Source: Glandiceps talaboti
Lineage: Eukaryota > Hemichordata > Enteropneusta > Spengelidae
NCBI RefSeq assembly: GCF_964340395.1
Contig: NC_135566.1
Span: forward strand, 2,564,501 to 2,628,500
Direction of reading: 5' to 3'
Length of the DNA: 64,000 nucleotides
In this document: positions 48,801 to 58,900 of the stretch, one piece after another
Layout: every line of letters starts with the position of its first letter
Numbering within the stretch: the first letter of the stretch is position 1
Notes under the pieces: model-generated
What the model saw: only the letters and a program-made list of their open reading frames with translations
Told to the model about the DNA's origin: nothing
The model's database searches: none
Position numbers and translations under genes: made by a program

Positions 48801-51800
48801 CAATCAGGGTAATAACATACAGTGTACTGTCTACATTATCCCAATCAGGGTAATAACATACAGTGTACTGTCTACATTATCCCAATCAGGGTAATAACAT
48901 ACAGTGTACTGTCTACATTATCCCAATCAGGGTAATAACATACAGTGTACTGTCTACATTATCCCAATCAGGGTAATAACATACAGTGTACTGTCTACAT
49001 TATCCCAATCAGGGTAATAACATACAGTGTACTGTCTACATTATCCCAATCAGGGTAATAACATACAGTGTACTGTCTACATTATCCCAATCAGGGTAAT
49101 AACATACAGTGTACTGTCTACATTATCCCAATCAGGGTAATAACATACAGTGTACTGTCTACATTATCCCAATCAGGGTAATAACATACAGTGTACTGTC
49201 TACATTATCCCAATCAGGGTAATAACATACAGTGTACTGTCTACATTATCCCAATCAGGATAATAACATACAGTGTACTGTCTACATTATCCCAATCAGG
49301 GTAATAACATACAGTGTACTGTCTACATTATCCTAATCAGGGTAATAACATACGTGTACTGTCTACATTATCCCAATCAGGGTAATAACATACAGTGTAC
49401 TGTCTACATTATCCCAATCAGGGTAATAACATACAGTGTACTGTCTACATTATCCCAATCAGGGTAATAACATACAGTGTACTGTCTACATTATCCCAAT
49501 CAGGGTAATAACATACAGTGTACTGTCTACATTATCCCAATCAGGGTAATAACATACAGTGTACTGTCTACATTATCCCAATCAGGGTAATAACATACAG
49601 TGTACTGTCTACATTATCCCAATCAGGGTAATAACATACAGTGTACTGTCTACATTATCCCAATCAGGGTAATAACATACAGTGTACTGTCTACATTATC
49701 TCAATCAGGGTAATAACATACAGTGTACTGTCTACACTATCCCAATCAGGGTAATAACATACAGTGTACTGTCTACATTATCCCAATCAGGGTAATAACA
49801 TACAGTGTACTGTCTACATTATCCCAATCAGGATAATAACATACAGTGTACTGTCTACATTATCCCAATCAGGGTAATAACATACAGTGTACTGTCTACA
49901 TTATCCTAATCAGGGTAATAACATACGTGTACTGTCTACATTATCCCAATCAGGGTAATAACATACGTGTACTGTCTACATTATCCCAATCAGGGTAATA
50001 ACATACAGTGTACTGTCTACATTATCCCAATCAGGGTAATAACATACAGTGTACTGTCTACATTATCCCAATCAGGGTAATAACATACAGTGTACTGTCT
50101 ACATTATCCCAATCAGGGTAATAACATACAGTGTACTGTCTACATTATCCCAATCAGGGTAATAACATACAGTGTACTGTCTACATTATCCCAATCAGGG
50201 TAATAACATACAGTGTACTGTCTACATTATCCTAATTGGAATGAATAGTTTTTGAATCAGATTGTTGACAGGTATAATTGGTTTTACCATATGTATCCCA
50301 GTTGGGATGATTATCCCCATCGGCAGTTATTCATGACTCACAAGATTTCAAAACTTTCCAGACACGCGTACAGCAAAGTTGCCCTGGCCAACCTGTGTTT
50401 GACCCCCTAGCTTTGTGTAGATCTTTAAGAGTAGAACACCTGTGTCCATATGCACCATGTCATAGTTAAGTTTGTCAGAGTGTTCATAGGTCATTTATCT
50501 CAGGGATAAATGACATAATCCCATTTGAGATACATGTAATCATCCCAATCAAGCAAAGCATGTGTCCCATATTCTGATCAGCTGTTGTTCCTGATTGATA
50601 AAAGTATTAAATATATACATTGCATGGTTGTATATATAGTATAAAAATGATAAAGGAATGATGACAATTTTTAGGGTACAATTTCTATTATTGGATAATT
50701 CATAGCAATTTTTGAACTAATGAATATTTGTCCACTTTCGCACAAAGTCATTTTGGTGTAAAAACACTGTTTCAGCTATAAGATGAATTTAATTTTATAG
50801 CTAAAATATTTGTATGTACTCAAAGCATGTTATATGTGTAATCAGATATGCAATTCCATAGATTTACAGATGCGATAATGATGACAATGAAAGTAAGGAC
50901 GCAAGTCTTTTACCAAAACAAGTGTAGAGGTTGCAACCTCCATGTAGTAATGTGTTATCTGTTTAAATCATCAGGTGAGGCTTTAGCACCAGGTATGACT
51001 CAACTGTGTGCCAATGTGATGGGACACCTTAATAGTAAAGGACTATACCTGGTATTACAAGCTCTATTATTGCAAGGTTTAGCCAGGTCCAAACCAGCAT
51101 TCAAACATGCAACCTTGTCTGCTGTCTTCAATATAGCATTGAGGTAAGTTGTTACAGATCCTTGAATTTGAGCACACATAGTAATAATAATATAAAGCAA
51201 CATTGTTATATAAGGAAAATTTGCTTTACCATGTATTCAAGAAGGAAAGGAAAATGTTAGACTGGCTGGCTTTGTTAGCGCCCTCCAGTGGTAGACAAAG
51301 TACCGACTAAGTGCTGCATCGTAGGCCTAATGCTACCCACAGTCCCTCCCTCAGTGATAGAGGGACTGTGTCCTGCCACAGCCATTATCTTTTACATGGA
51401 TTTGACCTGAAGAGAGTTAATTATGCTCATTCCATTGTTCATGCATTTATCAATTGCTATATCAGCCAAGCAGTCACAAAAATGACTAATTGGTTGTTTT
51501 AGATATATACCCCTCCCTAGTCTTATATATATAGAGTAATGGCATATCTTTCATTACAGACCTCTAGTAGCTGGCAAGTTTACTGATAACATGTTAACTG
51601 TGTTCCTAGTAGACATACTGTCAGTGCCTGCTATAGTTTTACATTTATCTACACTGGCACCAGAGGTAAGTCAAAACAAATCATGTAATGTACACCAGAT
51701 AAAGGGACAGGGACAATTCATGTTCTGAATACCAATCAATTTGACAGACAGTACAATGAGTAGTCCACAAAATATATGTCAAAGTACTTCATTGGTTCCT

Positions 51801-52876
51801 AAAACTTACATTATCAAATCAGAAAAGTACAATAGTTTGAATTAAACCTAGATGTGTGATATATACAGTCTGATAGTGAAATTTGCAATGGAACATTTGG
51901 AAAGGATAGTATATATTTCCAGAGACTGGTGCAGAAGTGCTAATGATTCTAGCCTACATGCCTGGCTGAAAATGTGCTTTTTGAATAGAGTACTTCAGTG
52001 CCAAAGTATGTATTTTTATCTTACTGATAACTGATAACTGGTATATTACAGTGTCTGACAGTGTTAAAGACCCATGGCGTGTTCAAGAAAAGTCTACTGA
52101 TGTTGTCCACTGAACAGAATACAAAGATTGTCTTCAACTCACTGGAAGGCAATTATGCATTGTGTTTGCTTGGTAAGAATCATCAACATCTAACATGGTG
52201 AACCATAGACCCTCCACCAGTGGAGTGAAGGGTCTATGGATGAACATACAGAGTGTTATCTAACATCTTCCCTGCTATCTTTTATTTACATGCAGTGGGT
52301 ATATACAAAATCGATATGTTGTTCAAACATGTACACAGATGATATTTGTAGAAAATAACTACATTGATATGAGATATGTGATCTTTTGCTCATAGTTTTA
52401 CCTTTTGGAAGCCATGTAGACATTCATACATTAAATAAATGTCCTTGTATCAAATTTTCTATTTGTGCAGCAAATCTTGTCCATTTAGGAAACATAGATT
52501 CAGAGGTAAGTGACATTATAATATGAATGTTTTATTGTGAGTGAGTGAGTGAGTGAGTGAGTGAGTGAGTGAGTGAGTGAGTGAGTGAGTGAGTGAGTGA
52601 GTGAGTGAGTGAGTGAGTGAGTGAGTGAGTGAGTGTGTGAGTGAGTGAGGGAGTGAGTGAGTGAGTGAGTGAGTGAGTGAGTGAGTGAGTGAGTGAGTGA
52701 GAGAGAGAGGGAGAGTGTGTATGTATGTATGTATGTATGTGTGTGTGTATGTATGTATGTATGTGTGTATGTATGTATGTATGTATGTATGTATGTATGT
52801 ATGTATGTATGTGTGTGTATGTATGTATGTATGTATGTGTGCATGCGTGCGTGTGTGTGTGGTGTATGTGTGGTGT

Positions 52877-52937
<61 letters not shown>

Positions 52938-55900
52938 ACACTATAACCATAACTTTAATTACACCATTGTCTTATTATTGTGTTTTTATTCCAATGACAG
53001 GCCTTGACTACCAATGTGTCTGCTTTTAATGTAAGTCAATATTTTAAACTTCTCACAACATAACTTGCATATTTTGAAGCTATAAGTTGAACTATCATGT
53101 TTAGTTTCAATGTCATAAAAGTGTTGCAAATTTATGCAAATTTTGACATTTTGTAGTCATTCATTAGTCAGGAGTATGGATGGGAAACCTTATATTTTGA
53201 TCATGTAGTCACATTCTATCAAACGAGGTGTCAAATCTTTAAAGTCTGATAACCTATATTTAAGTTGCAGTGACTAGATACCAGACTCAGTGTAGTACTG
53301 AGAGACTCCCCAATGTCTGTGATGTATTAAGGTGACTTCATTTTGTCACAGTGTAATCATAATTGTTTTATGATTATACACCAGAGAGTGGTTGGTATCC
53401 TGTTGTCCAAATGTCAAGGCTATGTAGCACAGAAGAAATCTAACAACACACAATGGCATCCTGTATTGGGCTGGTTCTCACAGTCTACTGATCACAAGTA
53501 TGTATAAATAAGACTTGGTATGACAAACAAATGGACAGTTTGACAAAGCCTGTCGACTAGGTCAGGCAAAATGTTACTCACAGGTTACCTAGAATGTTTT
53601 GGTCTTGCGAAAAGAACCGTTATAGTACTATGTTTTACCGACCTGATGAACATTTTCAAAGAATATTTGCATAGATTTCCATATGCCATACTATAATTTA
53701 AAGTTACGAGTCTTAGTAAAATGATTAGGGAATGGATCTAGAAAACATATGATAAATATTTGTTCACTGTATATCAGAAGAATGTCTACTATATTGTCAA
53801 ATACTTGTAACCACTTCACCTTCATATCTGTGTTGTTATAATGTTGAATACTAAATTCTGAAATCATAGAGCTCCAAGTCATACATCATAATGTTTTATT
53901 TCAGATTACATGAAGCCATGCCATTTGTTGTCCAACAATTACAACTGTTATGGAATGCCAGTACTGTCAAGTTATTATTCAATGATATACTAAAACCACC
54001 AGATACCCCAGAAGGCTCACCAGAGAAGAGAGTGTCAATGTCACCAGTCAATGCCTCTAGTCCTAAAAGTAAGACCATTCATTGTCAATGTCACCAGTCA
54101 ATGCCTCTAGTCCTAAAAGTAAGACCATTCATTGTCAATGTCACCAGTCAATGCCTCTAGTCCTAAAAGTAAGACCATTCATTGTCAATGTCACCAGTCA
54201 ATGCCTCTAGTCCTAAAAGTAAGACCATTCAGTGTCAATGTCACCAGTCAATGCCTCTAGTCCTAAAAGTAAGACCATTCAGTGTCAATGTCACCAGTCA
54301 ATGCCTCTAGTCCTAAAAGTAAGACCATTCATTGTCAATGTCACCAATCAATGCCTCTAGTCCTAAAAGTAAGACCATTCGTTGTCAATGTCACCAGTCA
54401 ATGCCTCTAGTCCTAAAAGTAAGACCATTCGTTGTACCTGTAGATTCTTCATCAGCTGTGTGTCTTTATCACTATATCCAGGACAACTGACTTGAACATT
54501 TATTACAGTTGATCATTTAGTACAAACATGAATGTTAGACAGTGAATTTAATAAACTCAAACAAAGTCTGCACAGTCAATTTTTCTTTCATATCTGTACT
54601 GTACAATAATTACCTCTGGCACAGACTGGTAACGGTACAACCGTTTACATTTGAATGCTATTAGACATAAGCAATCTGTGCTGCAAACATGTGTTGCCAT
54701 AAGGCTAACAGGATTAAATCCATTGTATGCTCATCTTTGTCCTACCAGGTCCCCATTTCTACAGGTCAGTTGTGTGTGGACAATGATATAAATTTTTAAG
54801 TGTAACAATGTAGAAAGGTGATGGGGCAAAGTATTGACAACAATCGTTCATCAGACTTTATTGGCCCATTCCAATGATAACAATAAGTAAATGTTTATGC
54901 CTGGTTGAAATATTGATGTCACTCTTTTCCTTACAGATGTAATTCTCAGAAAACTGCAAAGGTCAGGTTCAAAATCAGCCAGCAGTAATTTCAAAGGTAG
55001 AAGTATCACCTCACCAGAAGTGAAGACAATTTGTGGCGTGTGTGAACTATACCAGACAGCATTGGTGACGCTTACACAACTCAGAATGGATATCCTAACA
55101 GGTAAGGTGACAGTCCAGCGTTTCAGTGAATAGCGCCCTCTTGTGTTTGACAAGTGGTTTCTTCCAATTTACTGCTTATACATGTACATGTAAGTCTTAT
55201 GACTGGGTAGTAGTATTCTTAATTACTCTATATATAAATTTTCTGACAAGAAATTCATGCATATATCTGCTGTCTAGTTTATGTTTTGTTACATGTAGTT
55301 GATTTACAATCTAGTGATAAACAAAACTGAAAAATGAATAGTCTGAATAAAATGACTGTTACCTAGGTTTCTAAATGTTTTGTCTAGCTCAGTTCACAAA
55401 TGTCAACAGGTGAGTGATATTAAAGAAAGAAAAATTTGGGTGTTCATTACTCGACATGAAAGAAGAGCATTAAAAATAAGCTAGGAAAAAGTGAAAGAAA
55501 ATTAACAGTTATGTTCTGTTAGTTATAGACTGCTAAAAGGCAATTGTCTGAGTATCAGTGAGAAATGGCTAGTCAACAAATGGATGGAGCTAACTTATGC
55601 TAAATGTGTCGAGCTTGCGTATGGCAGAAGGGTGTGATGAATCTGTATCGTAAACCTCCTCCAAAGATGATGTCAAATCTGATCTGAAAGGCAATTCACT
55701 ATTCAGGCCTTCAGGGTTCAAACACCATGTTCTTTTGATTGAAAAATTCAAGAAAATTTGTTCTTCATTTCACTTGCCTGGCAGATTTATTGACAAACAA
55801 AAGTGATTATCAGACTAGTGTATATTCCATTTTACTCACGATGCATAGATAACTGTATTGTATATCTTTGTATGTTATGACAGGTCTAAGCTACCAGGAT

Positions 55901-58900
55901 GTGTTGCTGTCTAACCTTTGGAGGTTCATACGAGAACTTGGTCCTAATGGACCATTGAAACTCTACACAGAACACCTACAGACAAGTACAGATCAACCCA
56001 TATTCTCAGCCTTAACACTATTCTGTGACTGTGCTGGTCATCTTATCACGTAAGTTTGATCAACATATACTAATACACCATGGACCGTTGAAATGTGACA
56101 GATCTGATAATGTAGACTTCATCAGTGTATGTAAACATTTCATATAAACATTAACAGCACCCTCTAGTGGCAGGATGCCTATTTGATAACAGCATAGATG
56201 TGTATGAATTCCTACAACATTGTAGTAACCTGCCTTTTACCCCCCCCCCCCCCTTTCCCCCTCGTGCCCTTCAGTGGCAGCATAGTCAATTGTAAAAAAA
56301 ATAAATGTGTATCTACAATGCTCTAGTCACTGACAAACCTTTTATTTCCTTTCAATCAGAGTCTTAGATGACCTAGAGTTGTATGAGCAACAAAAACCAT
56401 TCCGAGTTGAAGATCTGGTTTTTATGACCAAGTTTTTGAACACATTTGTATTCCGTATGATATGGGACCATTGCATAGGTAAGTTTGTAGGTAGTAATCT
56501 ATATTGATTAGTCAGCAGATTCACTTACAGTCAATTGCTGGATGTCACATTGCTGTGTTTGTGTGTAGACATCTTTGGTAGTATACACCATATATGGCCT
56601 GAGTGTAGTAATGTCATTGTAATAATATATATTCCCTTGTTTTCACAGATAGTAAATCCAAGTTTTCCAACTTGTTCAACTCCTGCCATAACTTACTGAT
56701 GTTACTATATGACAGAGACTGTCGACGTCAATTTACAACTGAAAACCACTGGTTAATGAAGTAAGTTCCTTTACGCGATATCAGCTGTGTGTCTTCAAAT
56801 TTGCATAATACTTTAAAATCTAATTGCTGCTTGTACTGCTGTTTTCATGACCATACAATGTAGGAGACTTGTATATCATTATTGTGAATCACTCATCATA
56901 TGAAAGACAACTGTTAATTACTTTTTTGAATTTATAACTTTTTTTGGGCCCCTGGGTAGATAAGGCTGGTTCTGATAGGGTTACCCATTTATCAATGTGT
57001 ATTTGAAAGCATTTTGATAATAAAAGTCATTATTATTATTATAAGTCATTATTATTATTATTATTATTGTAATTAAGGAATACATTAATAATATACTTAT
57101 ATATGCATGTGCATGTACTATAGATAGCTTGTTTAGTATTCATTGAGCTACACTAGTCAAAGATGTAATCCATTATTGTACTGAATTATTACTGACAATT
57201 TACATGGGCATGCATAGACTCTCTCACAGTCCTCGGAGCTTCGCATAAATAGCTATAACTTTGGTTGTTTTGTATGTACTGAAATCTACTGCATAATTGT
57301 ATCCTAGTATCCTAGTATCCATGTACTGAACGCCCTCATCAATTACATAGGGCTAACCTTTTGTTGACGTGTTACCCGAGCTTCGCCTAACATGTCAACA
57401 CAAGTTTAGCCTTATGTGATCAATGAGGGCAGTACAGGGATACTGGGATACTAGTGTACGAGTACAATTATGCAGTAGATACAAGTTTTAGCCATTTATG
57501 TGAAACTTCAAGGACTGTGAGAGAGTCATGTGCCTGCATTGCCTTGGTATAAAGATCTTACATAGACAAAGACCTTGTGTTGTTTGTACTGTCTTTTGTA
57601 ATGTTTACTTTGTTTTGTCTATTTGTAGGGAACTGAAACCCAGTGTATTTGTGTCTGAATTGGAAAAGGCAAAGAGAAGAGCTCAACTCATTTTACAAAA
57701 ATTACCGCATGTTATCCCACATAGAGATGTAAGTATTTATTTCATATATGTTATAGTATACTTTTGTTGCTTTTGTTCAAAAGTAGTTGGTTATACAAAT
57801 AATGCCAGAAAAGGTTTAAGTCACCAGTGTTTGCAAGTTGTGACCCTATGCAAAAGCAGAAGTACGACTTTCAAGTGTTTGAAAAATTGACTAAAAGTGA
57901 ATGTGATGCACAATGTCCATTTGGTTGTGGCTCCATATATATAAACATAATTGAGTGAGATAATTTGGCCCACGCATTTCTCTGTAATTGTGCGTGACTT
58001 TATAGCATCTTGTCAACCATCTTTACAGAGAGTAAATAATAATGATAATGTTTATTCGGTGTACATATCTTAACTGTACATATCTGAAAAAAGAATAATG
58101 GTTCATGGTCACAAAAGTTTGTTCAACATAGAATAAATGGAAAAATTATCTTATGTAGAGAGGTTTTCTTCCAAAAGCTGTTTACATATTTTCATGGCAA
58201 AGAATGTAAATTTTCCAAGGTTTTGAAGAGTGAAGGTGTTTGTTGACTGCATTAACAAAACAAGAAAGTAATTTACTATAAAGCCCAATATTTCTACCAG
58301 ATTGAAAAAAAAAAATTTCACTGTGGTAACTCTTTGTATTTGCTACAGATAATCATGGTCCAGACTACATGTAGTTACTTAGAGGGCATGATTAGAAAGG
58401 TTAAACTTTTCTATGTGTTTATTTTACAGAGAGTGATTTTATTCAGGAAACAGGTCTCCAATGATAAAGCAGCTCTGAGTATCACAGAATCAGTCAGTGC
58501 CTCACCAACATCCACACTTATAACAGTACATAGACCAAGACTTATAGAGGTAAGTAATTCAGCACGTTTTATAGTATTTCCATATTTCATACATCTAAGG
58601 GATTTTGTAGCTACCCCACTGCATGCCACAAAAGACAAATGAAAGCATATTATATCGTGAAGTTAGTGTTATTGGAAACAGAATGAGAGAATTTGTAAGG
58701 CATTAGAGGCTAAAGGCTATAGGCTAAACATTTGGAAGTTACAGGCTCCTAGTAAGGGATTTTACGTCTCGTAGCAGATCTCGTGAGATTTGCAAATATG
58801 CCTAGCAACAACGGTTGTCAAACGTGATTGCGGTCAAACTTTCACCTTGGCCATGTGCATGATGTTGAGAACAATAGTGTTGCTAAAGATATGCATCTAA

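Noticed and set aside
48680-50220. Partial match to a homing endonuclease site (CAGGGTAAT)
   Set aside because: Only half the site matches and it repeats merely because the satellite does; no endonuclease ORF is present.
48673-50235. CRISPR-like regular repeats
   Set aside because: The 41-bp units are contiguous with no unique spacers, and this is an animal intron.
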